NCBI RefSeq assembly: GCF_003641205.1
Contig: NZ_CP032762.1
Span: 4,732,001 to 4,796,000 of the forward strand
Source of the DNA: Rhodococcus sp. P1Y
Lineage (GTDB): Bacteria > Actinomycetota > Actinomycetes > Mycobacteriales > Mycobacteriaceae
Length of the DNA stretch: 64,000 nucleotides
Direction of reading: 5' to 3'
This document shows, in pieces, positions 26,437 through 36,800 of the stretch; the stretch's first letter is position 1, and each line of letters opens with the position of its first letter. Made by a program: the position numbers and the translations under genes. The notes under the pieces are model-generated. The model was not told where the DNA came from. It worked only from the letters and a program-made list of their open reading frames with translations, and ran no database searches.

Positions 26437-26602
26437 GGCAACGAGTCCTCGCTGGCAGTCCCCGCGACGACGCGGAGGGTGGGGGCCACTATCGCACAGT
26501 GGTGTGAGCTGCGGGTTCGAATCAACGTAGCAATGAAGTTAGTTGTAGCAAGGTTGCGTCGGCGAGTGTGACACTGCCGCCGTACACCCGATCGCTACTC
26601 CG

Positions 26603-27499
26603 TCAAGCGCACCTTCCGTAGGGAAGCAACTCGGGATGGTCTGCGAGCATCTCGGCGACAACGTCGAGCATGACGGTTCCGTCGGAGAAAGATCCGGATT
26701 CCGGCTCGGCGGCGATTGCCACCGCGGTGAAACCGTCGGCCACGTCGACGATTCCAAGCTGGCGAACCAAATAGCTTCCATCCTCGGCGGGCCCCCAGCC
26801 TCCCTTGAACGCAGACCCGGCGATGTGCCCGAGGCCCCAGGACTGGTCCGACGAGATCTGGTGCATGAGTTCGACTACCGAAGCGCCGCCGTCCACGCAC
26901 TGCAGCTCTGAGGCGAATTGAGCCTGCGACGGAAGTGACCACTCGGTTTGACCGAAAGGTGTGTAGCCGGATCGGACTCGATTCTCTTGCACGTCCGTCG
27001 AACCGTCCCCGCCATCGATCAGCACCTGTTCGACGGCAAGGGCGGCCGATGATGGATCTCCCAAACTCGACCACAAATCCTCGGCCGAACCGTTGTCGGA
27101 GTCGATGATCGCCGAAGTCGCCGAGGACAAGCTACTCGATTCGACTTGTCGCAAAGCTGCTACGGCAAGCGGGACCTTGATGGTCGACCAGGCCACACCT
27201 GTCGACCAATCACCGAGTACCTGCACTTGACCACCCCCGACCGGCACGTAGGCCATTCCGAGCCGACCGGAATACGAGGACGCGATGGCCTCGAATTCGT
27301 CACGCAGCATCGACGACGCAGACGGTGGTGGCGCTTCGAGCGCATTCGCGGTCGGCACGATAGGCGGCGGCGTCCCCGAGTCCGATTGCGCGACAGCACT
27401 GCCGTCCACGGTGTTCGTCGGGATCGTGCATGCGGCAACAAGAATCAGAACTGCGGCACATATCCCGACGTGTCCCAAGCGCCAACGCCTAGTAGACAT
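26603..27499 (-). CDS. Serine hydrolase/beta-lactamase-like lipoprotein
   Basis: The 298-residue product has a lipobox (LVAACT) and a class A beta-lactamase-like domain with an STIKVPLAVAAL helix carrying the S-x-x-K nucleophile near residue 127 and a late FKGGWG strand in place of K-T/S-G. An S-D-N-like motif is seen as DSDNGSA. It probably sits on the outer membrane face and may act on cell wall or be a pseudo-enzyme. The ATG at 27499 lies inside the upstream gene's last codons, so translation is coupled; an in-frame GTG at 27520 is possible. Confidence 0.68.
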   Translation of the reverse strand: MSTRRWRLGHVGICAAVLILVAACTIPTNTVDGSAVAQSDSGTPPPIVPTANALEAPPPSASSMLRDEFEAIASSYSGRLGMAYVPVGGGQVQVLGDWSTGVAWSTIKVPLAVAALRQVESSSLSSATSAIIDSDNGSAEDLWSSLGDPSSAALAVEQVLIDGGDGSTDVQENRVRSGYTPFGQTEWSLPSQAQFASELQCVDGGASVVELMHQISSDQSWGLGHIAGSAFKGGWGPAEDGSYLVRQLGIVDVADGFTAVAIAAEPESGSFSDGTVMLDVVAEMLADHPELLPYGRCA

Positions 27500-28160
27500 A
27501 GACGACTGCGTTCTCACCACCGGTACACGTCACGAGCCCCGCAACCGGTGAGCAGTTCATTGCGTACGACCGGCCGGTCACCGGACTCGTAGCGTTCACG
27601 GTTCGCGCCACTCCGGGTTGCCCGCTGCCTGCATACGCGACGCGCACAGCCTCCGCGAAAGGACATGAGGTGATCGTCGTGCCCACCGCGGACGAGATGT
27701 ACTCACCTGCCGGACCGAAATCAGCCGGACACGTCTGCGCGTTCGCAGGCAGAGACGCACGCGGCACCGTCGTACGGGTCGGTACCGCCGAACTCGGATT
27801 CGCTTGTCCAGCAACAGCCTGTGGCGTCGGCGGCGGTGATGCGACGTCGTCGGCGACGTTCTGTTGCCAGAGGAACCACCCTCCCACGCCCAACGCGGCC
27901 AGCAGCACGACCATACCCACAACGACTGCGACGATCACGCCGACGTTTCTGCTGCCCCCGGGACCCGGGGGTCGCGGGACCTGAGAAGGCGGCGCGTACG
28001 GCCCACCTGGTCCGTTCGGCGGATAACCCGGGCCGGACGGAAAGCGCTGCGGTGGAGGGGGAATTGGACGACTGGGCGGAGGCGGGATGTTCGGGGCCGC
28101 AGGTGAGCCGTACGGGCTGTACGGTCGCTGGCCCTGACCATGCGGTCCTGGCACGTTCAT
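27489..28160 (-). CDS. Pro-rich single-pass membrane protein with small outer domain
   Basis: The 223-residue protein has a Pro/Gly-rich cytoplasmic N-terminus (residues 1-70), one membrane helix (VGVIVAVVVGMVVLLAALGVGGWFL region near 73-95) and an outer domain with paired Cys (QTCPADFG, SCPFAEAVR). The outer domain resembles the sensor region attached to some actinobacterial Ser/Thr kinases, but no kinase domain is present. The start has GAGGAG six bases upstream. It overlaps the downstream hydrolase gene. Confidence 0.6.
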   Translation of the reverse strand: MNVPGPHGQGQRPYSPYGSPAAPNIPPPPSRPIPPPPQRFPSGPGYPPNGPGGPYAPPSQVPRPPGPGGSRNVGVIVAVVVGMVVLLAALGVGGWFLWQQNVADDVASPPPTPQAVAGQANPSSAVPTRTTVPRASLPANAQTCPADFGPAGEYISSAVGTTITSCPFAEAVRVAYAGSGQPGVARTVNATSPVTGRSYAMNCSPVAGLVTCTGGENAVVYVY

Positions 28161-28334
28161 CGACTACTCCTCAACTCTCACCATTTGCGCTGTTCGACGA
28201 GAGCACCTGCCCACGATGCCATCACCGGCACGACTGCGCTATCGGTCGAACAACCGACAGGCTCTTGGAGTCTGGGATTTGTTCGAACGCCCACCGCTAC
28301 CGAAACCGCCCGAGAGATGGCTGTCTGCAGGGGA

Positions 28335-28943
28335 TCAGCAGGCGACGATGACCGTCGGATCGGTCGTGAGGTCCAGCCACTTTCCGTAGGAACCGGAAGG
28401 TGCCGAGGCGACAGCGGCGCAGATGGATTGTGTCGTCGACCCCGCCGGTTGGTAGACCGCGTAAATGGGATTTCCTGCGTCGGACTGTTGCCTCAGCGAC
28501 GGGCAGGAATTGTCCGTCCGCAGGTATGAAGCACCGGGGTTCGCGGCCAACGCCGACGAGATCTCCTGTGTGTAGGACGCTGGCTCCACCGCGGACTGGA
28601 TAACCACTATTCCGGTTCCAGTGCAGGCGGGCACACTGATGGGGACCGTCAGTCCGAGGTCGCCGCGGGCAGGCTGCGCCGGAAGCGTCGGTGTCGGCGC
28701 AGGCGGCGCGGACGTCACGGACTGCTGCACGCTCGGTGCCGATCCGGTGGTTTTCAGCGACGGTGCCGAGTTGACGGCTTTGGTCGGCGTCAGTGATTCG
28801 TCGATGGCGGTCGCAACGCCGCCCGTCTCGCCGCCGACCAAGCGCAACACCGTAAACCCGATGCCCGCGAGGACGACGACTGCGGCCACTACCGCAACGA
28901 CAATGAGGGCCGTGGTGCGGCGTCGGCTACTTTGCTGATTCAC
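28335..28943 (-). CDS. Membrane-anchored kinase-ectodomain-like protein
   Basis: The 202-residue protein has a basic N-terminus, one membrane helix near residues 12-34, a Ser/Thr/Pro-rich spacer, and an outer domain with VPACTGTGIVVIQSA, ASYLRTDNSCPSL and NPIYAVYQPAG. From memory, this domain is typical of the extracellular end of some actinobacterial PknB-type kinases; here it stands alone without a kinase. The GTG start at 28943 is weakly supported. Confidence 0.6.
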   Translation of the reverse strand: MNQQSSRRRTTALIVVAVVAAVVVLAGIGFTVLRLVGGETGGVATAIDESLTPTKAVNSAPSLKTTGSAPSVQQSVTSAPPAPTPTLPAQPARGDLGLTVPISVPACTGTGIVVIQSAVEPASYTQEISSALAANPGASYLRTDNSCPSLRQQSDAGNPIYAVYQPAGSTTQSICAAVASAPSGSYGKWLDLTTDPTVIVAC

Positions 28944-29034
28944 GGTGCCAACAATGCCATCGTTACAGCGAGATGGGGAATGACGCGCATGTGATCATCC
29001 CCCATTTCGTAGCAGATTCGACCTAGTTCCGCCC

Positions 29035-29769
29035 CTAGCGCGTGGTGACCACCGACGAACCGGCGAGCTTGTCGTGAAAGCCCTGCAGAACAGGCGAGTT
29101 GCTGATCGTGACGATCACCGCGATCGACAAACCGATTGTTGCAATAGTTCCCAGCACTCCCACCGTCCCTCCGTAGTACAAGGAGGTCAGCGCGCCGGCG
29201 AGGTCCTGGTTGCTACCCAGCAACACCAGCGCAGAGATCGCCGAGCCGAGGTACATCGGCAGGACGAATGCATTCCTCTTGAACGCTTGCGCAGGACTGA
29301 GCTGACCACCCTCGACCGATCGAACTTTCAAGCCCAGAATCAACTTACCCAGAGTGGTTCCGAAAACGGATTCGCCCACCAGGAAGTACGCAATGGATCC
29401 GAGAGCGACGACAAGACCGATGAGGCCGGATGTGACTTTGTACGCGTCGTAGTCGAGGGTGCTCCCGAATGCTGCTGATGAGATCATTCCGCCGATCATC
29501 GAGACGAGACCGAGCAGAACGAAGTCGATCAGCCGCGCTGCAACCCTGACACCGGTGGTGGCCAGCGGAACGCCGTCGTGGGTGTATCGCTGCTGTGGAG
29601 CAGGATTGTAGTGTGGCGGCTGGGCCGGTGCACCGAACTGGGGTGCACCCGGTCCGTTCTGCGGCGCGTGCGGCATGTACTGCTGCGCCGCGAAGTTGGG
29701 AGGCGGAGGCGGCGGCGGGGGTGTCGCGTTCCGCGGCAGATCGGGGTTCTGAGATTGTTCATAGGTCAC
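29035..29769 (-). CDS. RDD-family membrane protein with Pro-rich N-terminus
   Basis: The 244-residue protein has a Pro/Gln-rich tail of about 80 residues followed by an RDD domain: VAARLIDFVLLGL, then FGTTLGKLILGLKVRSVEGG and a helix with FKRN. RDD proteins are membrane proteins, some with ion-transport roles. The start GTG at 29769 has only a weak ribosome site; an in-frame upstream codon at 29808 is an alternative. It belongs to the local set of Pro-rich membrane proteins. Confidence 0.75.
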   Translation of the reverse strand: MTYEQSQNPDLPRNATPPPPPPPPNFAAQQYMPHAPQNGPGAPQFGAPAQPPHYNPAPQQRYTHDGVPLATTGVRVAARLIDFVLLGLVSMIGGMISSAAFGSTLDYDAYKVTSGLIGLVVALGSIAYFLVGESVFGTTLGKLILGLKVRSVEGGQLSPAQAFKRNAFVLPMYLGSAISALVLLGSNQDLAGALTSLYYGGTVGVLGTIATIGLSIAVIVTISNSPVLQGFHDKLAGSSVVTTR

Positions 29770-29872
29770 GAGGGATCCAATGCTCGAGGGTCTACTTCGA
29801 AGCCTCACAGGACTTACGACCGTTTGCTATCTGTCGTTCGAATGATCTGCACGCCGGTGAACCGGCCCAACC

Positions 29873-30097
29873 TTATGGCGACGTAGCGTCCGTCCACGTG
29901 ACCCCGTCGAACCAGCGACGCTGGTGGGGATTGCTTGGATCTGGATACCAGCCGGGCGCAGCACTCGGCATAGGCTGCGGCGCCGGCGACCTCTTGTTCG
30001 AGTTGACGACTGCGTAGACGATCGCTCCTATAATGATGACTGGAATAGCCACCACCACAAGAACAATCAATAGATGGAACGGACTGACTGCACCCAC
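29873..30097 (-). CDS. Small DUF2510 membrane protein
   Basis: The 74-residue protein has one N-terminal membrane helix and a C-terminal DUF2510 motif, PGWYPDPSN then RRWFDGVTWTDA. DUF2510 is a short actinobacterial motif, usually beside membrane helices, of unknown role. It is complete despite its length. Confidence 0.75.
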   Translation of the reverse strand: MGAVSPFHLLIVLVVVAIPVIIIGAIVYAVVNSNKRSPAPQPMPSAAPGWYPDPSNPHQRRWFDGVTWTDATSP

Positions 30098-30125
30098 AGT
30101 TGCACCTCTTTCGAGACCTCGAGCA

Positions 30126-31070
30126 TCACGAAAACGAAATTCCTAGGAGGCCACCGTAAACGATGAGCACACCGATGTAGATCACTACAGCGAGGTATCC
30201 GAGAATGAGCCCCGCTGTGGCCATTCCGGACCCCCGCTCCCCCGTTCGCCGAAGCTGCCCGTGAGCGACATGGCCGAGAATCACAGCGATGATGCCCGAA
30301 CCGAAGAGGCCGAAAACCAGTGACAGAACTGCCAGGCTGTTGGTTGCCTGCGTGTGCGGCGCGAAACCGTACGGCGTTGCCTGCCCGTAGGGGTTGCCTG
30401 CGTACCCGTACAACGGTTCTCCCGACGGCGTCTGACCTACCTGTACCAGCGCGGGCCTAGCGTAGTCGGGGTGCTCAGGAACGGCGGGATCCTTGATCAA
30501 TTTGTCGATTCCCACTGCGATCCAGGCGAACACCGTCACCGAGAGAATCATCTGAAGGAAAGTGAGGCTAAATCCGGCACCTGACACGCGGTTCCACAGG
30601 ACGATGTTGAGCGCTGTAACTCCCACGACCGCGAACGGCAACACGAACAACGGAACCAAGGATCGACGCCGAAGAAGAATCCATGCTCCGACTACAAGAC
30701 CGGTGGACAGCGGCCAAATCGCCAGGACCGCCAGTACCGTTGCCCATACTCTGCGTCCGACACTGACATCCTGCATCCAGGCGAACCCAATGAATCCGAC
30801 GATGGACACCGCCCCGCCGATCACGACAGCCCACTCGAATTGAACTCGGATCGTCATCGACGCGATCAGCCCAAGAACAGTGGCCACGACCAAGATCGCG
30901 ATCGACAGCACTGACGGCGACTTCGGAGTGTGCTTCAGAGCACTTCCGGCCGTGTGCACGTATGCAGGTTGATAGCTCGGCGAATGTGCATACAGCGGCG
31001 GCGGAGGGGGCGCAGGCGTGGTACCCGATGTGAGGCCAGGCGGAGGTGGCGGCGGCCCGAAATCAGTCAT
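30126..31070 (-). CDS. DUF4190 membrane protein with Pro-rich N-terminus
   Basis: The 314-residue protein has a Pro-rich N-terminus, four or five membrane helices, a cytoplasmic linker with GEPLYGYAGNPYG, and a C-terminal DUF4190 hairpin (LAVLSLVFGLFGSGIIAVILGHVA, broken by QLRRTGERGSGMA). The ATG overlaps the upstream stop by four bases (ATGA), so it is coupled to the leucine-rich-repeat gene. Function unknown. Confidence 0.68.
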   Translation of the reverse strand: MTDFGPPPPPPGLTSGTTPAPPPPPLYAHSPSYQPAYVHTAGSALKHTPKSPSVLSIAILVVATVLGLIASMTIRVQFEWAVVIGGAVSIVGFIGFAWMQDVSVGRRVWATVLAVLAIWPLSTGLVVGAWILLRRRSLVPLFVLPFAVVGVTALNIVLWNRVSGAGFSLTFLQMILSVTVFAWIAVGIDKLIKDPAVPEHPDYARPALVQVGQTPSGEPLYGYAGNPYGQATPYGFAPHTQATNSLAVLSLVFGLFGSGIIAVILGHVAHGQLRRTGERGSGMATAGLILGYLAVVIYIGVLIVYGGLLGISFS

Positions 31071-33682
31071 CGCCGCCCGGCCAGAGCGTCGTTCACTGCT
31101 GAATCACCAAGGCCCGCGAGCCATTCGAGCAATCCCGGATACGCGTTGGGATGAGCTGCAACAGTGGCTCGCAATTCTGGCCGGTGTTCGGCCACGCGGA
31201 ACAGGATTGCCGCCGAGCACGTCGGGTCCGCAATGGCACGCGCATCCTCGTCCGCGTCGATGACCTCGGTAGGTGCGACAGTCTGAAGTACACCCGAGGT
31301 CGCAACTGTCTCTGAGGTCTCTGTGGTTTCAGATTCAGCAGACTCACTACCGGCGGCATTCTCACCGGCGGACATTGAATCATCGGGTCCGGACTTTCCG
31401 GAACTCCTGCGAGCCAAGGCTGCATCGACGGACGGGTCCCCGAGCTTGCTCAGCCAGGACAACAGATCCGGGTAGGTCGACGGGTTCGACGCAATTGCGG
31501 CCCGAAGTTCGGGAGAGTTGCTCGCGATCTCGAACAGCGTGGCAGCGGGCGTAGCGGTATCCGCGGCGGCACGTTCGCGGGGCGACTGCGTCGTACTCCC
31601 GGGGTCTCCGTTCGTGCGACGCGCCAGTGCTGCGTCGACCTCAGGATCTCCGAGCTTGCCCAGCCATGTGAGCAGATCGTCGTACGTCGATGGGTTCGCT
31701 GCGATCGCCGGTCGAAGCTCAGGAGAGTTCGTCGCGAGTTCGAAGAGGGTGGCGGCAGGAGTACTGGGGTCCGCTGCTACCAACTCGCGAGAATTCACCG
31801 GAGCATTGGTCGCCGCCTGCTGAGTGTGGGTGTCACCGGCGGACGCCTTGGAGAGGTTCGGTCGCGCAACGGATTCGGGCGCTATGCCACCAGTGGACTC
31901 CGAGCGCGATTCCTGTACTGGAGCCACCGTCTCGGCAGGGAGGCCGAACTGTCCAGCTGCTCGACGAGCAAGCGCTGCATCGACCGCCGGGTCACCCAGC
32001 TTGCCCAACCACGCAACCAGATCGTCGTACGTCGACGGGTTCGCTGCGACGGCAGGCCGAAGCTCGGGCGAATTCGTCGCGATCTCGAAGAGAGTGGCTG
32101 CGGCTGTTCGCGGATCGGACGCTGCAGCAGCTGGTCCCGCGGTCTGCTGGACGGGCTGCGCGTAGTGCTGCTGGGGCACCTGCTGGCCGAATGCGGTGAC
32201 CGGTGAAGGTCCAGCCGTGACCGAGGCAAACAACGGGACACCTCGGTAGAGGTCACGAACGGCGGGTGCGAGCGCAACCGCGAGTGCGATGAAGATCGGT
32301 GAGGCCGTGGCCGCCAGGTCGATCGTCCACACACTGGGATAGCCGTAGTCGTACATGATCGACTGGGTGACGAGGCGACCGATCATGAGCACGAGCAGTC
32401 CGAGGCAAATTCCGATTACCACTTCACGGGACGGCCTGGGATCCGCCGTCGAGTATCGAAGCGCCAGCGCCTTCGTTCCGACAACAGCCAGGATTCCGAT
32501 CAACAGCGAAAACACCGCCAGAGCAATGGATTCGCCCACCGACACCAGACCGAACCCGGTCGCCGCCATGACAAGTTGAGAAATCGCGACTCCGAAGCTC
32601 CATACGGCGATGATCCGCACGCCGTTTCGGGCTGCGTCGAGCCACACATAGCCGGCGTGAGTTGCATCGGAGTCCGAGGGAAATCCGAAGGGCAGAAAAG
32701 CGATGGTTCCAGCCGCAACCAACAGTGTGATGGCGTAATACGGATTGATCGTCACTGTGTGGAAGAGCTCGACGCTCGCGAGGTCGTCGAAGGACAGGAA
32801 GAACCCACCGACCAGAAGCGCAACAGACAACCCAGCGATCGTCAATCTCCACGAGTCGAACCGCCGCGCCACGCCGAAGGCAACGACACCCAGTACGGCG
32901 ACGGGTACTGCACCCGAGGCCAGGGACACGATCAGACTCTCCAGGGTCTGGGCACCGTCCGCGTAGTCGTACCGACCAGCGGTCACCAGAATGAAGATCA
33001 GGGCCAGCAGTCCGGATACCGCAGCAAGTCCGGTAGCGACGACCGTCAACGGTTTGATCCATCCCAACCATCGTGGGCCCGCGCGGGAGTCGAGCTTGAG
33101 TTCCGCGGCCCGCGGCTGAGCGGCAAGCAGAGCGCCCGCCAACCCGAACCACGCGGCAGAACCTATGCCGTCGCCGGTGAAGACCGTCGACGTCTCACTG
33201 AAGCGAAACATCCCCCGAATCACGTCGTAGAACAGGAAGACGACGACCATCGATATGAACGGTCCGTTGACCGCCAACCGAAGAACTCGAACCTGGCTAA
33301 CCTGCCAATTCTGCCCCAACATGCCCAGTCGGGCGAAGTACGGCAGACCGAGCGACGCCAGAGACAGCAGCGTCAGCAGGACTACCAACGCAATGATCCC
33401 GCCTGAACCTCCCTGGGCGATACCGAATCCCGTTGTCCAGGGCAGGAAGAACGACAGGAAAAGAAGGACCGCGGCAACGCCGTCTCGAATGTAGTCACCG
33501 ACAGGAATGTCTGTGAATGCCGACTGTTTCGGCTGGTAATTCTGCTGCTGGATCGGCGGAGTCGGCGCACCCGGGTAGCCGGGCGGAGGTGGATAGAACG
33601 ACGTGGGTTGCGGCGCACCGTTCCAGGTCGACGGACCGTATTGGTTCTGTTGACCGTACTGATAGGGATTTTCTCCGGGCAC
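31067..33682 (-). CDS. Large membrane protein with four variant leucine-rich repeats
   Basis: The 871-residue protein has a Tyr/Pro-rich N-terminus (1-60), about twelve to fourteen membrane helices (70-480), and four C-terminal repeats of about 55 residues. Each repeat follows A-D-P-x-T-x-A-A-T-L-F-E then SPELR, then ANPSTY, then W-L-x-K-L-G-D-P-x-V-D-A-A-L-A-R-R. These are variant leucine-rich repeats found in actinobacterial surface-associated proteins, probably for protein binding. The GTG start has GAGGAG upstream. It is coupled to the DUF4190 gene downstream. Confidence 0.72.
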   Translation of the reverse strand: MPGENPYQYGQQNQYGPSTWNGAPQPTSFYPPPPGYPGAPTPPIQQQNYQPKQSAFTDIPVGDYIRDGVAAVLLFLSFFLPWTTGFGIAQGGSGGIIALVVLLTLLSLASLGLPYFARLGMLGQNWQVSQVRVLRLAVNGPFISMVVVFLFYDVIRGMFRFSETSTVFTGDGIGSAAWFGLAGALLAAQPRAAELKLDSRAGPRWLGWIKPLTVVATGLAAVSGLLALIFILVTAGRYDYADGAQTLESLIVSLASGAVPVAVLGVVAFGVARRFDSWRLTIAGLSVALLVGGFFLSFDDLASVELFHTVTINPYYAITLLVAAGTIAFLPFGFPSDSDATHAGYVWLDAARNGVRIIAVWSFGVAISQLVMAATGFGLVSVGESIALAVFSLLIGILAVVGTKALALRYSTADPRPSREVVIGICLGLLVLMIGRLVTQSIMYDYGYPSVWTIDLAATASPIFIALAVALAPAVRDLYRGVPLFASVTAGPSPVTAFGQQVPQQHYAQPVQQTAGPAAAASDPRTAAATLFEIATNSPELRPAVAANPSTYDDLVAWLGKLGDPAVDAALARRAAGQFGLPAETVAPVQESRSESTGGIAPESVARPNLSKASAGDTHTQQAATNAPVNSRELVAADPSTPAATLFELATNSPELRPAIAANPSTYDDLLTWLGKLGDPEVDAALARRTNGDPGSTTQSPRERAAADTATPAATLFEIASNSPELRAAIASNPSTYPDLLSWLSKLGDPSVDAALARRSSGKSGPDDSMSAGENAAGSESAESETTETSETVATSGVLQTVAPTEVIDADEDARAIADPTCSAAILFRVAEHRPELRATVAAHPNAYPGLLEWLAGLGDSAVNDALAGRR

Positions 33683-33778
33683 GCGCCGAGCTCCTCGAGG
33701 GTGTGGACAGTGGGCTGAATTATGCGGCGGGATCGCCTAGGAGAACAGTCATTCGAACAACCGTTGACTCTGCTTGCG

Positions 33779-36107
33779 TCATCTTCGGTATTTGGTGGTA
33801 CCAGATGAATCTCGGTTGTTGCTCACGATCTTGGCGTAACACTGATCCAGTGCAATTCCTTTCGCATCACACCAGCCGTTCGCGGCATCGGCGTCGGCGA
33901 ATGTCAGTCCGGCGACGGTGATCCACCAACCTTGCAGATCGAAGGTCCGCCATTCATCGCTCCACAGCAGACGCACCTCGGGGTACATCAGTCGTAGCTG
34001 CAGATGTTGGCGCAGAATCTGTTCCGCTGTCCAGCGCACGGGAGCACCGTTGATGTCGGCCGCGTCCAGCCCTATCCGCTTCGCCGAGATCTGTGCGACC
34101 CACTTATCGGACAAATCACCCTGAACGAAGGGGAAATCGGCGTTCGCCTGTGCTCTCAAGGCGTCGAAACTGGTCTTCTCGACGTCCGCTGTAGTCGGCG
34201 CCGCACTTCTCACCGCCTTGATGGACGTGTTCGTTCGGCTCTGCGAGGGCGCACCGGACGTGAGGCTTGGATCGCTGGTTCCCTCGTCCTCGCACTCGAC
34301 CAGTTGCGTCCCCGACGCTGTCGAATTCGTGAGACTCGACGCCGAGCCGAGGCTGTTGGGGAGTCGCCAGAAACTGTCGAGCTCGTACAGGAAATCGCGT
34401 TCGATCGAGTTGGTCGTATTGGTGCTGTCGGTTTTCGGAAGGTAGATCGGTGAATCGGAAAAATCGAACACTGCGGATGCGACGCTCGCGCCGTTGTCCG
34501 TGATGGACACACGCATCGAGTTCGTGGAAACGATGTCACCGCCGGGGCACGACGCCTTCATCTCCATCCTGACGACGAGACCTGCTGCTTCCGTCCGATA
34601 TTCGACCGGAGTGAGCGTCGGGGTCTTGCCGCATTTGGTGACGAACTGATCCTCACCGCCACCCTCGTCGGCGGTTGGCAGCTTTCCGGGCGCACCGGAC
34701 GGACCACCCGTCGGCGGGTAGTAGGTGAGGGTGTCGTTGGTGATGTTGGCAAGCCCGTCGTTGGCTTTGCCCCACGACCACCTGGTGCCTTCGCCTGCCA
34801 TCGTCCAACTCGTCGACCCGTCGGTTAGATCGACTGCGACGAGGCCGTCCTCCGCAGACAGAATGACGCGTTCTCCATCAGATCCGGCAAACTCGAAATA
34901 GTCCTCCACCTGGATGGACCAGAGTTCCTCACCGGTGTCGATGCGATAGGCCGAGAGCGTATCCACATTCTGACCGAGGACGATGTCGCCGATGACTTTC
35001 TCGAGCGAAAAGTACTCGCCACCTTCTACCGTCCAGAGCTCTGTTCCATCCTCGATGTCGTACGCGCCGTGCGAACCGATGTACGGGCGACTGTCCGATT
35101 TCGATACCAACCACGGCTCAGCGGGGAAATCTTGCTCGACGCGAAACTTCTCCTCGCCGCCTCGCGCTGCGACGATGGTCGTGTATCCGTCGCTCGGCGG
35201 CGGCATTTGGCAGTACGACCCGGCGAAACCCTGGCCCGGAAGTGATGCGAAGCTGCCCAGGTTCGAGTCGGAGACCATTCGACCATCGGCAGCGCTGAGC
35301 ACGAAGTCTCTGATGCTTTGGAAGTGAACGAGACCGTCGAGCACTTCGAAGGAGTGAGCGTCACCGGAGCCGACGCAATCACTGTCCCAGGACTCGGTCG
35401 TCGACCATTGGGCTTCGAGGTCGCCCGGGGTCCCCCGGCTGAATGTGTAGCTCCCCTGAGTGCTGTCCACTGTGAACACGGAACCATCGGAGACCTCGAC
35501 CATCGAGGCAGACGGTCGGTCCACACGTGAGGTGACATCGCCCGAAGCAAGGTCGAAGAACTGAACGCTTGCGGCGGTCACGCCTCGCGGGCTGATCACG
35601 CACGGTAGAGCGCCACCGATGGCTTGGGTTGCGCAGGTGATGGTGCCGTCCACCGGGGTAGTCCACTTCACAGCGCCTGTCTCGGCGTCGACTGCGACGA
35701 CCTCGCTCTGTTGCCCGGGCCCGCTACCGGCAGTGGTCACCAGAGTCGCGCCGAGATCGGTGAACTTCGCGGTGCCGTACGTTGCGCCCAGTGAATCCGG
35801 CCACAGAAACGCGCCACCTGGAAAGACGTCGTCAACCGCCAAACTCCAACCGGGTTGCGGCTGAGCCGGATACGTGTTCGTCAATTGCCCAGCTACCGGG
35901 CCTTCTGCGTCGGATGACCGCAGCAGGTTGACGACCGTGAGCCCTCCGGCGGCCAAGGCTCCGACCACTACGACCGATACGGCCGCGACGATCCAGCCCC
36001 GCCTCCGTGTCCCTGACGTTCCGGCAGCCGGGGCCGGCGGCTGCGGCTCTCGCGACGGTTGGTGCGGGGTGGTGGGGGCGGAGGAGGCGGAGGGGTGAGA
36101 TTGTCAT
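33779..36107 (-). CDS. Exported PQQ-like beta-propeller with C-terminal extension; N-terminal frame disputed
   Basis: The main frame gives 729 residues from a GTG at 35968: part of a membrane helix, a PQQ-like propeller (VDAETGAVKWT, YDIEDGTELWT, YRIDTGEELWS) and a C-terminal domain ending near a Cys pair. That start cuts the membrane helix in half. Upstream, the same frame encodes a Pro/Ser-rich tail and GWIVAAVSVVVVG but no start codon before a stop. The ATG at 36107 is one frame off. Removing one base from the G4 run at 36092-36095 joins them into MTISPSASSAPTT plus the full helix. So there is either a frameshift or an unusual start. Confidence 0.7.
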
Positions 36108-36137
36108 CGATTCACGCGTTCTACTCGGTGCGTTCGG

Positions 36138-36800
36138 TCATTCTTCGACCAGACACAGCACGGTGAGGGGGCTGTCGGTCTTGACCCAGTCGCCATTGCA
36201 GGACGACGTAGAGGTCCCCACACTGATCACCCGGTTGGTCGCACTACTCGAACTACAGGACACCGGTGTTACGAACGTTTCGCTGGTCCCGTCGCCGTTG
36301 TCCTTGCCCTCTGTGCGGATGATGCAGTCACCGACAGAAGCATTGGAGATGACGGCGGACGTGTCGTCGACGTCGTACGACGGGGTGGTAGTCGTCGTGT
36401 ACGTCGAATACGTGGGGTACGACTGGGATGTGTAGTAGTCGGACGAATAGTCCGACTCGTAGTCGTCGAATGCGTTGGTGACTGCGTTGGCAAGGGCAAG
36501 AAGCCAAATAATCGAGAACACCCAGATTGCGGTGAAGATGTACCCGATCACCAGACCCGCGATAGCCAGTCCGCGTCCTTGCTCGCCCGTCCGTTTGATC
36601 TGCGACAGCGAGATGTGCCCCAGAATGATTCCGAGGGGAGCAAGAAATATGCCGCCCACCAAGGCCGCGATAGCAAGACCGTTGGTGGTGGGCGGTTGCT
36701 GGTACCCGTACGTCGGCTGCCCGTTCCAGTACGGCTGCCCTTGACCTTCGGATGGGGCTGGTGGCGGTGGTGCGGGAGGGGGGGGCGGCGGAATAGTCAC
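36138..36800 (-). CDS. DUF4190 membrane protein with outer septum-formation-like domain
   Basis: The 220-residue protein has a Pro-rich start, a DUF4190 hairpin (IAALVGGIFLAPLGIILGHISLSQIKRTGEQGRGLAIAG region), a Tyr/Ser/Thr-rich spacer, and an outer domain with SVGDCI, TPVSCSS and GDWVKTDSPLTVLCL, a Cys-containing module seen after many actinobacterial membrane anchors. Start GTG at 36800 is weakly supported. Function unknown. Confidence 0.68.
   Translation of the reverse strand: MTIPPPPPPAPPPPAPSEGQGQPYWNGQPTYGYQQPPTTNGLAIAALVGGIFLAPLGIILGHISLSQIKRTGEQGRGLAIAGLVIGYIFTAIWVFSIIWLLALANAVTNAFDDYESDYSSDYYTSQSYPTYSTYTTTTTPSYDVDDTSAVISNASVGDCIIRTEGKDNGDGTSETFVTPVSCSSSSATNRVISVGTSTSSCNGDWVKTDSPLTVLCLVEE

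Noticed and set aside
32576..33406. 276-codon open frame on the plus strand
   Set aside because: It is antisense to the leucine-rich-repeat membrane protein and is full of Arg/Gln with no protein-like pattern.
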